Assembly: GCA_012103035.1 (NCBI GenBank)
Contig: JAAVLL010000005.1
Coordinates: forward strand, 1-64,000
From: Brucella oryzae
Lineage (GTDB): Bacteria > Pseudomonadota > Alphaproteobacteria > Rhizobiales > Rhizobiaceae
DNA: 64,000 nt
Direction: 5' to 3'
A model generated the notes under the pieces. That model had not been told where the DNA came from. It saw only the letters and a program-made list of their open reading frames with translations, and did no database searches. Positions 18,672 to 27,987 of this stretch are shown in pieces. A program made the position numbers and the translations under genes. Numbering within the stretch: position 1 is the stretch's first letter; each line of letters opens with the position of its first letter.

Positions 18672-19390
18672 ATGGCGGCTCGTTCGACCAAAACTCGGCG
18701 AGACAATGGGGATGGGCAACGACCGTTGCTTGACCGGGAGCTGGATCACCTGCCGCCGGAGGCGCTGGCGCGAATGGATGCAGCGCGTTGAGGCAACCAT
18801 TTTGCCGCCAGCGAGCCGGTGACACGTAGTGTCCTCGCGCGGGTGGTTGGCGCGGATTGCAACCTCGATCTCTTGATCGACGACATTCGCGAGAGCTGCG
18901 CGGGCGGCCTTACGACCTGGTCGCCGTCGCCGGCGGCTGGAAACATTTGACCCGGCCGACCTATGCCGACGCCATCCGCGCCGCTATGGGCGGCAGTGAG
19001 AAGGCGATGGATCTCACGCAATCCGAGGTGCTGGTGCTGATGTGCGTGGCGTATTTCCAGCCGATCACCCGCGCCGAGTTGTCGTCTTTCTTCGGCAAGG
19101 AGATCAGTCGTGATTTTATTGGTCATCTGCGCGGCGCGAAGCTGATTGCGTCCGGCCCGCGCAGCCCGACGCCCGGCGCGCCCTACACCTACGTGACGAC
19201 CAAAGAATTCCTGTTGGAGTTCGGCCTCGACACGCTGCGCGACCTGCCGGATTTCGAGGCGCTCGAAGACGCCGGGTTGCTGTCGAAGGAGAAGCTGCTG
19301 GCAGGGGATATTCCGATGGGGATTGCGGGCGGTGAAGATGATGGCGAGGACGAGCAGCCGAGCGTCGGTCTCGTCGACGACGCGATGTGA
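18672..19390 (+). CDS. scpB: ScpB-like segregation and condensation protein
   Basis: Starts MAARSTKTRRDNGDGQRPLL and, after a frame change near 18775, continues RVEATIFAASEPVTRSVLAR, DLVAVAGGWKHLTRPTYADA, LTQSEVLVLMCVAYFQPITR and ELSSFFGKEISRDFIGHLRG, ending with an acidic tail. The two winged-helix units and the AYFQPITR.E... motif identify ScpB, kleisin-interacting partner of SMC. About 239 residues. Paired with DUF1403, it is a plasmid-borne copy rather than the chromosomal scpAB. Confidence 0.8.
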
Positions 19391-20233
19391 TGAACGGATC
19401 ATCCTGGTTTTCCTGCGCCCGCCGATGAGAACTCATGACCATGACGACTGATCGTGCGACAGGCGATGACCGGTGAACCTACATGGCGTTGCCGTCAAGC
19501 AGGCTGGCCGGAAATAGCACCAACTTGGTGCCGCCGGCATAGCGTCGCGGCGAGAACAGGATGTCACGAAACCCTGCTGCTTGACCTGGTCGGCGGGCTT
19601 CCAGGAAGATTCTGATGCTGTCCCGTGTCTTCCTGACGACCAGCACGAAAGCGAATTTGCTCGTGCGAACAAGGCCGGTCTATGCCGATGCGTCGTCTGG
19701 CGGGGCAGTTCGCTTTGGAGCGGTTTGGTGATCGCTGAGGGTCTGGGAGAGACTGTGCAGCGCCCTCAGCAATTCTCCCATCGCCATACTGTGGGACAGC
19801 CCGTCTTTTCGACGACCTTGATCAGCGCCTCGATATGGGCGCTGTCGGTATCCCACGGATTCGAAGAAGTTTTCATAAAGCATCGATTCAGGGGCAACGC
19901 GCGGGCGGCCAGGAGCGGGATGCCGCCCGCCGTGTTGCCTGATTTGCGTACTCGTTACCTGGCGCGAATCCCAATCTCGCTGATTATGGTTAAAATAGCA
20001 TTACAGACTGCGTTTGAATCAGCACCGAAGCATGCCGCTTTGTCGGGCGGATGCAGCGGCACGAGGGCAATGCCCGTGTCGAACGGACACGACAGGATGG
20101 CCTGCTCGATTGTCAGAAACTGAAAGCGAACAGTAGATGTCGGTGTGATCGCCAGGACTGCTGAGCGACCTTACGGAATTCGAGGATTTCGGCTGCCCGC
20201 TTTGGCATCGAATGCTCGGTCGTGGTGATTGAG
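19391..20233. other. Degenerate region without a supported gene
   Basis: About 840 bases. On the minus strand 19480-19680 one frame reads DSIRIFLEARRPGQAAGFRD followed by ILFSPRRYAGGTKLVLFPAS, which faintly resembles the C-terminus of RES-domain proteins; it lacks the N-terminal part. Short frames around 19680-20130 are not recognisable. Probably remnants left by rearrangements around the neighbouring repeat element. Confidence 0.35.
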
Positions 20234-20423
20234 TGTGAAATCGCACCGAACAGTAACCCCGCGTCGAGCAGGATTTATCGACCTGATTTCATTGCGAAAA
20301 TTAGAATTGTCCAAGGATCTAAGAAGGCGCAAATCGCAACCCTTCGAAAATCTGGGAAAGAGCAGCTGAATCAGACACTTGAGCATGCTGGTGCTTGGGG
20401 TTACTGTTCGGCGCGATTTCACA
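20234..20423. mobile_element. MITE-like element, copy A
   Basis: 190 bp bounded by 27-bp inverted repeats beginning TGTGAAATCGC(A/G)CCGA (20234-20260 and 20397-20423, one mismatch). The inside (GTCGAGCAGGATT, GATTTCATTGCGAA, AAAGAGCAGCTG) is closely similar to copy B at 22322. No transposase is encoded. It cuts off the 5' part of the cyclase-like fragment that follows. Confidence 0.7.
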
Positions 20424-20462
20424 ACGTGTATGCGAAACTGATAAAGGTGAAGGCCGCGCCAC

Positions 20463-20651
20463 CTCGATGACAACCTTGTCCGCTACAATGTCGCTTGCAC
20501 CTATTCGCTGCTGGGCGAGACTGATGGTGCCATCAAATTGCCGGAAATTTGCCTGAAGCAGTTTGGGACCGACATGAAGCAATGGATCAAAAACGACTCT
20601 CGATCTCATCCGGGATCATCCGGCAATCAGACGCTTTTAGCGCCGTATTGA
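20463..20651 (+). pseudogene. C-terminal fragment of a TPR adenylate-cyclase-like protein
   Basis: A 62-codon frame reads NLVRYNVACTYSLLGETDGA followed by ICLKQFGTDMKQWIKNDS, the last TPR of rhizobial class III adenylate cyclases with C-terminal TPRs. The catalytic domain is absent; the MITE-like element lies 40 bases upstream. A remnant only. Confidence 0.55.
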
Positions 20652-20683
20652 TGTCCGTCAGCAATGCTATGTTAGGAAGTCAA

Positions 20684-21470
20684 ATGGCTGAGCCGCCCTA
20701 TCGCGTCCAGGCGTTCAACAGCGCCACGCACTCCGAAAACAGGATGCACGATGATGCGGTGGCGCAAAAATATGGCTTCAGCGGCGGCCTGGTGCCAGGC
20801 GTCGATGTCTTTGCGTATATGGTCCACGTTCCGGTGGCGAAGTGGGGACGAGCCTTCCTCGAGCGCGGCCTGATGGAGGTGCGCTTCGCGAAGCCGGTTT
20901 ACGATGGCGAAACCGTGGTGGTTACGTCCGAGCCTTCAGACGAAGGCCTAGCGATTGCGCTCAACGGCAGCGACGTTCGAGCTGCCGGCAGTGCCTCGCT
21001 GCCGGACGCGCCACCCCGATCTCCGTTGGCGATTATCCCGAGACTGCGCCGGTTGCGGTGCGGGGCCGGTCGATCTCAGGTCTTACCAGGTCGGCAAATG
21101 GCTCGGAACGGCGCCGCGCTCCTGGCCGGGCCAATCTGGAGCGGACTATCGGGCGGAAGTACGCGAAACCGATCCAATCTATGCTCGCGAAGGGTTGGTG
21201 CATCCCGGTATGGTGCAGCGGGTTATGAACCGGGTCTTGATGGAGAACGCTTTACTGGGGCCGTGGATTCATCTCGGCAGCCGCATGCAGATGCTGTCCA
21301 CAGCTGCTTGCGATGAAGAGTTGGTCGCGCGGGCACGCGTTACCGCGAACTACGAAAAGAAGGGCAACCGTTTCGTGGAAGTAGATGCCGTTGTTGTTGC
21401 GAACGGCCGGAAGTTGATCGCCCACTGCCAGCACATCGCGATCTATCAACTTCGCGAACGAGCAGCGTGA
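20684..21470 (+). CDS. MaoC-like hot-dog hydratase/dehydratase
   Basis: About 262 residues after a frame change near 21005. It starts MAEPPYRVQAFNSATHSENR, then AQKYGFSGGLVPGVDVFAYM (the GLVPG turn and hot-dog helix), FAKPVYDGETVVVTSEPSDE, and a second half with REGLVHPGMVQRVMNRVLME and YEKKGNRFVEVDAVVVANGR. Such proteins hydrate or dehydrate enoyl-CoA-type substrates or are catalytically silent relatives. Lies 200 bases upstream of a truncated aldehyde dehydrogenase. The upstream ORF extension through a TTG start is not used. Confidence 0.68.
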
Positions 21471-21672
21471 GGCACAAGGCTGTCGAGCAGCATCGTCACC
21501 GGCGCACCCGGTTCTGCAGGCCGTCAAAACAGATAAGGGAACGCAAGACACGCACGTGACAATCGCTCCACCAGACGCGGACGGGGATTCTAGTCGCCTT
21601 TCAAGTTTGTCCCCAGGACAGCCCGTGTCTGCTTCGGCGGCGCGGGCATCCTTACAACGAAAGCAATCAAAG

Positions 21673-22321
21673 ATGCCCAATGCGGCGCTGGTATATCCCG
21701 ATACGAAGCTCTTTATTGATGGCGAATGGCGTGAGGGTCGCGAATGCCGGACTATTCCGGTTATTGATCCGGCGACCGAGGAGACGATCGGCTCGGTTGC
21801 ACATACCGCGCGCCGGATCTCGACGCCGCGCTGGCCGCCGCCGATCGCGGCTTCAAACTCTGAAGCTCAACCTCGGCGTTTGATCGGTCTAAGCTGATGT
21901 GCAAGGCCGCCGGCTTGCTGCGAGAGCGCGGAGATCGCATCGCCTGGCTCCTGACGCGCGAGCAAGGCAAACCTTTGGCAGAGGCCAAGGGCGAAGTGAT
22001 GGCGGCGCCGACATCATCGATTGGTTCGCTGAGGAGGCGCGCCGCACTTGCGGCCAGGTGATTCCGGCGCGCGCGCGAAGAGCCATGCAGATGACGCTCA
22101 AAGCTGCCGGTCGGTCCGGTGGCCGCGTTCACGCCCTGGAACTTCCCGTCAATCAAACAGTGCGCAAGCTCTCCGCGGCGCTCGCCGCCGGCTGCTCGAT
22201 CATCGAAGGCGCCGGCACCGCCGCCGGCGGCGCCTGCCGAGCTCCTTGGCGCCTTCGTCGATGCCGGCGTGACCGCCGGGGTCGTCACTCTGGTCTCTGG
22301 CGCGCCGGGGAGATCTCCGAG
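21673..22321 (+). pseudogene. N-terminal part of an NAD(P)-dependent aldehyde dehydrogenase
   Basis: MPNAALVYPDTKLFIDGEWR, PVIDPATEETIGSVAHT, LTREQGKPLAEAKGEVM, AFTPWNFP and LVSGAPGEIS are ALDH superfamily landmarks up to about residue 215 of about 480. The catalytic Cys and Glu lie in the missing half: the coding sequence stops exactly at the left end of MITE-like copy B (22322). Internal frame changes near 21810, 22000 and 22130. Succinate-semialdehyde-type specificity is suggested by the N-terminus only. Confidence 0.7.
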
Positions 22322-22508
22322 TGTGAAAATGCGCCGGCCAGTGACCCCGCGTCGAGCAGGATTTGTCGTGCTGATTTCATTGCGAAGATGAGTGTTGTCC
22401 TAGGGATCTCAGAAGGCACGATTGTGACCCTGCGATCTCACAAAGAGCAGCTGTATCAAACTCTTGAATGTTCCAGTACCTAGGGTCACTGGCCGGCGCA
22501 TTTTCGCA
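22322..22508. mobile_element. MITE-like element, copy B
   Basis: 187 bp with terminal inverted repeats of about 26 bp, TG(T/C)GAAAATGCGCCGG followed by CCAGTGACCC (22322-22348, and the complement of 22483-22508). Its interior aligns with copy A along the whole length at roughly 70 percent by eye. It interrupts an aldehyde dehydrogenase gene. No coding capacity. Which autonomous IS mobilises it is not clear from the ends. Confidence 0.7.
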
Positions 22509-22517
22509 GCCGATCGC

Positions 22518-23348
22518 CTAATCAGATTCACGCGCTCGAAGGCGCACTGAGTCAGTCGGTCTGGTCGGCATCGAGGTATCGTCCCTCGGTTCATTACGCT
22601 TCGGCACCTTGGGGTCGATTGCACTATTGGTAGTTTGTTCCGGCGCCGCGTGGAGAGTCTGCCATGTGGCCAGGGCTCGGGACAAGTGTCGGTCCATCAT
22701 TCCCACTGCCAAATCGGTTCGACGAGCCTCAATGGCTTCAAGTATCTCACAATGATCGTCGTAAGCTTGCGTGCCCGTGAGTAATCTGAAAAGTATATTA
22801 TGCGACGCTGTTTTGAGAATTCATAAAATAATTTCACCGTGCGAAGCAGTACTCTATTCTGTGTTGAAGCGACGATTCCAAGATGGAACGCTTCATCCTC
22901 AGCCTCAATTGTCTTTTGCTATCAATTGCAAGCTTCGTTTTGTAGAGGATTTCCCTCAGCCGATCTACGTCCTGATCCCGCCTTCTATCGCAGGAAATCC
23001 GTACGCCCTGCAGCTCCAGAATACTTCGCACTTCAAACACGTCCTTAGTCTCTTCAGGCTGAAACGGCAGGCCAGAAGACGCACGAAGAACGAGGGCCTC
23101 GATGCTACTTTCCTCAGAATTTCTAAGATAGATCCCAGAGTTAGGCCTTCGCTCAATCACACGCATCGACTCGAGAGCGGCCAAAGCCTCGCGAACCGCC
23201 CGCGACTGACATTGAACCTGTCGGCAAAGTCACGTTCCGACGGCAATCGTTCGTTCGGCTCATAGCGACGCTCATCAATGAATGAGAGTATTTTCCCTAC
23301 AACGTTCGGGACACCGGCAATCCTATCGCTTTCCGTCTTCTCAAGCAT
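22518..23348 (-). CDS. GntR-family (FCD subfamily) transcriptional regulator
   Basis: About 270 residues with at least four frame changes (near 23180, 22850, 22755 and 22700). N-terminal wHTH: VVGKILSFIDERRYEPNERL, PSERDFADRFNVSR, and AALESMRVIERRPNSGIYLR. C-terminal FCD ligand domain: DVFEVRSILELQGVRISCDR, FHLGIVASTQNRVLLRTVKL and VGMMDRHLSRALATWQ. FadR-like regulators of this group sense organic acids or acyl-CoAs and usually repress catabolic operons. A tandem palindrome matching the operator of four other sites lies 118 bases upstream, so autoregulation is likely and it is the best candidate for controlling the island. Confidence 0.78.
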
Positions 23349-23465
23349 TTTTCGGTCTTTTTCCAGCCGTCAGTCCATCCCAACCAGGTCCATCCCGATA
23401 CGGAAGGGTCATAAATCATACGCGTTGCTTGGCAACTCGAACCCAAAGTACCAGTGAAACCCTAG

Positions 23466-23491
23466 CCGGTCTACCAAATTGGTTAATCCGG
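23466..23491. promoter_or_regulatory. Operator-like tandem palindrome upstream of the GntR gene
   Basis: Two adjoining palindromes CGG-N4-CCAA and TTGG-N5-CCGG joined by one A. The core CCAAATTGG is shared with the sites at 38418 and 41068. Confidence 0.5.
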
Positions 23492-23639
23492 CTCCGCGCT
23501 GAAGCTGCCATATGCCCGATGGTTAAGCCACCCGTTCATTAAACTCCCCACGGCATGCCTTGCGCGTAGAGATGGCCAAGCGCGGCGCCCGGCCAACACC
23601 AAGCCGATGGCCTAGCCGTAAACGCCGTCCGCCGTTCAG

Positions 23640-23744
23640 GGCCTTCCTCTATCGCCACCGCACCCTCGAGACGCAGGTCGAAACTACCTTGCTCTCGTCA
23701 AACTCATTTCAGCTAAAATCTAGATGCAATTCATGGGTCGGTGA
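23640..23744 (+). pseudogene. IS5-family transposase tail, copy 1
   Basis: The frame from 23682 reads NYLALVKLISAKI, a stop, then MQFMGR and TGA, the degenerate C-terminus of an IS5/IS427-type transposase (normally DNYLALVKLASA.IWMR). The matching tail at 24225 is better preserved. Copy 1 carries an in-frame stop. Confidence 0.55.
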
Positions 23745-23795
23745 CCTATAAATGCCCCGGAACGCTCGGAGAGGCGTTCAGGTAGGAGCCCGACC

Positions 23796-24110
23796 ATGAT
23801 CAAGATGAGCGTCTACTATCCGGCCCATGGCGGCTCGAAGTTCGACCACGATTACTACTGTGCCAGCCACCTGCCACTGATCAGAGAACGAATGGGCGAT
23901 GCCTGCCTGCGCTACGAGATCGAGAAGGGCCTAACGGGCCGCGAACCTGGAAGCGCGCCGGAGTTCGTCGCAGCGTGCCACATCTACTCACCGAGCCTGG
24001 GGACATTCCGGGAGGCGTTCGGCCCACACCGCGCGGAGATCGTCGCGGACGTCGCCAACTATACGGACATCGCACCCATCGTGCAGATCAGCGAAATCGT
24101 TGGAGCGTAA
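23796..24110 (+). CDS. EthD-family protein
   Basis: Intact 104-residue gene with SD GTAGGAG upstream. MIKMSVYYPAHGGSKFDHDY, YCASHLPLIRERMGDACLRY and VADVANYTDIAPIVQISEIV are typical of EthD ferredoxin-like proteins (MIKxSVLYP...FD..YY...H.PL). EthD members accompany ether and aromatic oxidation pathways, with an unsettled catalytic role. It is bracketed by two IS5 transposase tails. Confidence 0.8.
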   Translation: MIKMSVYYPAHGGSKFDHDYYCASHLPLIRERMGDACLRYEIEKGLTGREPGSAPEFVAACHIYSPSLGTFREAFGPHRAEIVADVANYTDIAPIVQISEIVGA

Positions 24111-24224
24111 GGGCTTCGGTGCGTCAGGCTTGGCCGTTGTCCGGGATCGGCGTCGTGCTCGCCATGACCAGCTAACCGGTGCCGAACAGGTCCACGATCA
24201 GGAACGTGTCATTGCCATTCATGC

Positions 24225-24290
24225 GACAACTACTTTGCTCTCGTCAAGCGCGCTTCAGCCAAAATCTGGATGCGCTCTATGAACCGGTGA
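24225..24290 (+). pseudogene. IS5-family transposase tail, copy 2
   Basis: DNYFALVKRASAKIWMRSMN followed by R and TGA is the clean C-terminal end of an IS5/IS427-type transposase. Only the last 21 codons are recognisable. With copy 1 at 23640 it forms an imperfect direct repeat of about 65 bp around the EthD gene. Confidence 0.6.
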
Positions 24291-24644
24291 AGTAGACCGG
24301 CGCTGGCGAACGGTTCCAGAAAGCACCCGAAGCCTGCATCATTAACTCCATCTATCTTCGAAGTAGGGGTCAAAGTTCGGTCGTGCGGATACCCGCCGGG
24401 ACCAGCGCCGCGTCGATCATTGCCATGACCATGTTCTGCGGGGCCTTGCCGATGTCGATGACATGTCGGCGGTGTCTATAGTGAGGGTGAACATGCGTCT
24501 CTCTCCTCACCTGCGAAGAGTAGAGCGAAGGTGCAGCCCGCTCACCGACTTGAGGCCAGCCTGCCGCAAAGTTCATCGGCAAAACCCGCTTCCAAGCACA
24601 TTCCGCACGCAAAAGCCGTTTCACGCTTTTGCTTGGAAATGGGG
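24291..24644. other. Intergenic stretch with an unassigned minus-strand ORF
   Basis: A minus-strand frame 24370-24624 ends HVIDIGKAPQNMVMAMIDAA followed by LVPAGIRTTEL; no family recognised and no good start. At 24609-24632 a hairpin GCAAAAGC / GCTTTTGC lies just past the GlcG stop on the minus strand and may end the glc transcript. Confidence 0.35.
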
Positions 24645-25073
24645 TTAGCCCTTGTCCGCGGCCAGGCCTACCTGTTCGACAGCGTGCGCCGCGCAGATTT
24701 CGTCGTTGTCCGATGTATCGCCGGAGATTCCGACAGCACCGAGGGTTTCGCCCGCTTCCCGCGTATCAGGACACCACCGGGAACCGGCACGATCTTCCGC
24801 CGGAAACGCCGGACAGGGCTTGGACAAAATGAACACGCTCGGCGGCGGCCGCGTTCAGCCAGCGGGAGCCGAGCCGACCGCCAGCGCGCCATAGGCTTTG
24901 CCAAAGGCGATCTCGAAGCGGAGCATGGAAGAACCATCCTGCTTCTGGAATGCGATGAGGTGGCCGCCTGCATCGAGCACCGCGACCGAGAGCGGCTTCA
25001 GGTTGAGCTCCCGCCCCCGATCCAGCGCGGATTCGATGATGCGATTGGCGACATTCAACGTGATGGTATTCAT
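24645..25073 (-). CDS. glcG: GlcG/HbpS-family protein
   Basis: MNTITLNVANRIIESALDRG, LNLKPLSVAVLDAGGHLIAF and DGSSMLRFEIAFGKAYGALA give the GlcG/HbpS (DUF336) fold; after frame changes near 24860 and 24770 the end reads ETLGAVGISGDTSDNDEICA. About 140 residues. It starts 4 bases after the malate synthase stop, as expected for the last gene of a glycolate-utilisation operon. Biochemical role in glycolate metabolism is not established. Confidence 0.78.
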
Positions 25074-25077
25074 TGTT

Positions 25078-27269
25078 TTATCCCGTTCCGAGAACGTTCT
25101 CGCCTGCCCCACTGGCCTTCAGCTCCAACCGGCGGGCGTGCAGAACCGGCTCGGTATAGCCGTTCGGCTGGGCGCGGCCCTGCAGCACCAGATCACACGC
25201 GGCCTGGAAGGCGATCGAATTCTCGAAATCCGGGGCCATCGGCCGATAAAGCGGGTCGCCCTCGTTCTGCCGGTCGACGACCGCCGCCATGCGCTTCATC
25301 GTCTCCATCACCTGATCGCGCGTACAAACGCCATGATGCAGCCAATTGGCGATGTGCTGCGAGGAGATGCGCAGCGTGGCGCGATCCTCCATCAGGCCGA
25401 CATCGTTGATGTCCGGCACTTTCGAGCAGCCGACACCCTGGTCGATCCAGCGCACGACATAACCCAGGATGCCCTGGGCGTTGTTGTCGAGTTCCTTCTG
25501 GATCTCTTCGGGCGTCCAGTTCGGCCGCAGGGCGACGGGGATCGACAGGATGTCGTCGAGCTTGGCCTTCGGGCGGTTTTGAAACCTTCCTGCACGGCGT
25601 GCACATCGACCTTGTGGTAGTGCGTCGCATGCAGCGTCGCGGCTGTCGGCGACGGCACCCAGGCGGTGTTGGCGCCGGCCTTCGGGTGAGCGATCTTCTC
25701 AACCAGCATCGCCGCCATCAGGTCGGGCATCGCCCACATGCCCTTGCCGATCTGGGCATGACCGGCAAGCCCGCACTCCAGGCCGGTGTCGACATTCCAC
25801 GCTTCATAGGCGGAAATCCACGCCGCCTGCTTCATGTCGCCCTTGCGGATCATCGGGCCGGCTTCCATCGAGGTGTGGATCTCGTCGCCGGTGCGGTCGA
25901 GGAAGCCGGTGTTGATGAAGACGACGCGTTCGCGGGCTGCACGGATGCATTCCTTGAGGTTGACCGTGGTGCGGCGTTCCTCATCCATGATGCCCATCTT
26001 CAGCGTGTTGGGCTGCATGCCGAGCGCCTGTTCGACGCGGCCGAAAAGCTCGACAGCGAACGACACCTCCTCCGGCCCGTGCATCTTCGGCTTGACGATA
26101 TAGACCGAGCCTGTCCGCGAATTGGCGCGGCGGCCATTAGGGCCGACATCGTGCAGCGCGATCAGGCTGGTGATCATCGCGTCCATGATGCCTTCCGGAA
26201 CCTCATTGCCGTCGCGGTCGAGGATCGCCGGGTTGGTCATCAGGTGGCCGACATTGCGCACCAGCATCAGCGAGCGGCCGGGCAGAGTCAGTTTGCTTCC
26301 GTCGGGTGCCGTATAGTCGCGGTCAGGATTGAGCTTGCGCGTGAACGTCTTGCCGCTCTTCGAGACCTCTTCCTCTAAATCGCCCTTCATCAGGCCGAGC
26401 CAGTTGCGGTAGACGGCGACCTTATCCTCGGCGTCGACCGCGGCGACCGAGTCCTCGCAGTCCTGGATGGTGGTAATGGCCGATTCCAGAATAACGTCTG
26501 AAATTCCAGCCTCGTCTTGGCTTCCGATGACGTGTTGATCATCAAGGATGATTTCGATGTGAAGGCCGTTTCTCGATAAGAGCAACGAAGACGGATTGTC
26601 GACGTCACCTAGGTACCCCGCGAATTGTGAGGGATCGCGCAACCCACCCTCCGAGGAGCCCGTCATCAGTCGAAACTGACCATCTTTAATTTGAGAACTG
26701 GTCATGTTTGACCAGCTGTCTGTCTTCAACGGCACGCTGTCATCTAAGAATGCTCGCGCCCACGCGATGACTTTCTCGCCGCGCTTGGGATTGTAGCCAT
26801 TGCCCTTTTCGGCGCCGTCGGTCTCGGGAATGGCATCGGTGCCGTAGAGTGCATCATAGAGCGAACCCCAGCGCGCGTTGGCGGCATTCAGCGCATAACG
26901 GGCATTCATCACCGGCACGACGAGTTGCGGACCGGCGACGGTGGCGATCTCCGGATCGACGTTTTCGGTGGTGACCTTGAAATCCGGACCTTCGTCCAGC
27001 AGGTAGCCGATCTCCTTGAGGAAAGCCTTGTAGGCCGCCATGTCGGACGGCGCGCCATTTTCGCGATGCCAGGCGTCGATCTTCTCCTGAATCTCGTCGC
27101 GCTTTTCGAGCAGCGCCCGGTTCTTCGGAGCGAGGTCGCGAACGATCTTGGCGAAGCCGGCCCAGAACTCTGCGAGCTTGATGCCGGTGCCCGGCATCGC
27201 GCGCTTGTTGACGAAATCGTAGAGCCCGCGATCGACCTGCAACCCGCCGACTTCGATTCGATTTGCCAT
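25078..27269 (-). CDS. glcB: Malate synthase G
   Basis: Condenses glyoxylate with acetyl-CoA to malate. About 725 residues, the family length. It starts [20 protein letters not shown] after an SD-like CGGAGC; core motifs include [60 protein letters not shown] and [20 protein letters not shown]; the C-terminus is [20 protein letters not shown]. One frame change near 25580 and another near 25440 split the C-terminal part. On the minus strand the gene follows a truncated glcD and precedes glcG. Confidence 0.92.
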
Positions 27270-27738
27270 GTCCAAAGCTCCGTTATGGCGCCCCCACAGG
27301 CGCGTATCGTTTCGCGGGTTCGGTGCATAGAAAAACCCTTCCACTTCCAGCTCTGCGCTGACGGAAAGGTTCGTGACGCCGGTCTGAACCCTGATGAATC
27401 GGTTTGCGGTATCAATCTCGCGAACATCCCGCACCACGCTATCGGCCGTCGGAAGTGCGCCGCCTGCCAACGATGTCTCCGCACCGCGCGGGATAACCGG
27501 AACCCGCAGATTGTGGCAAATTCTCATCGCCGCCGCTACCTCCTCGGTGGTGCGAGGCAGAACCACGGCGAGCAGCGGACATCGGTACGCCGTCAAACGC
27601 GTCGCATTCATATGCCTGGGTTTCCTCCGGGTCCGAGACGATCGCGTCCGCGGGCAGGACGGTACTCAACGCGGCGACGATCTCGGGCTTATGGGCGATG
27701 ATCGCGGCGTCGGGAACGGGCATGGCGATGCTGGACAT
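27270..27738 (-). pseudogene. glcD: Truncated glycolate oxidase subunit GlcD
   Basis: Reads [40 protein letters not shown] and, after a frame change near 27600, [40 protein letters not shown] and [20 protein letters not shown] then FYAPNP. These are residues about 1-150 of the roughly 480-residue FAD-binding subunit. The remainder of glcD and all of glcE and glcF are absent: coding sequence passes straight into malate synthase. The FAD domain is incomplete, so it cannot be active. Confidence 0.75.
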
Positions 27739-27987
27739 TGGCTCAATTCCGTCTGACCGAAAGCAGTGAATAACCGGACGCTCCTTCGCGCTCGCCTTCA
27801 TCGAAGGCACACGAGATGCGCAGGCTCGCGACAAGCAGACTCACGAGCATCACAGCTATTTCCGCGCGCCGCGCGAGAATCCGGAGCGAAGGGGAAGCGC
27901 GATATTCGCTGCGGCGGCTCGCCCGCGATGACCTTGGCGCGTCGAACGGCTGAGACCGAATCCGGAGCGCACGCAGCCGGCCCTGAA

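Noticed and set aside
25392..27611. Bifunctional GlcD-malate synthase enzyme
   Set aside because: The GlcD part is only the first third of the FAD domain and malate synthase has its own start and SD-like site, so a truncated gene ahead of a normal one is more likely.
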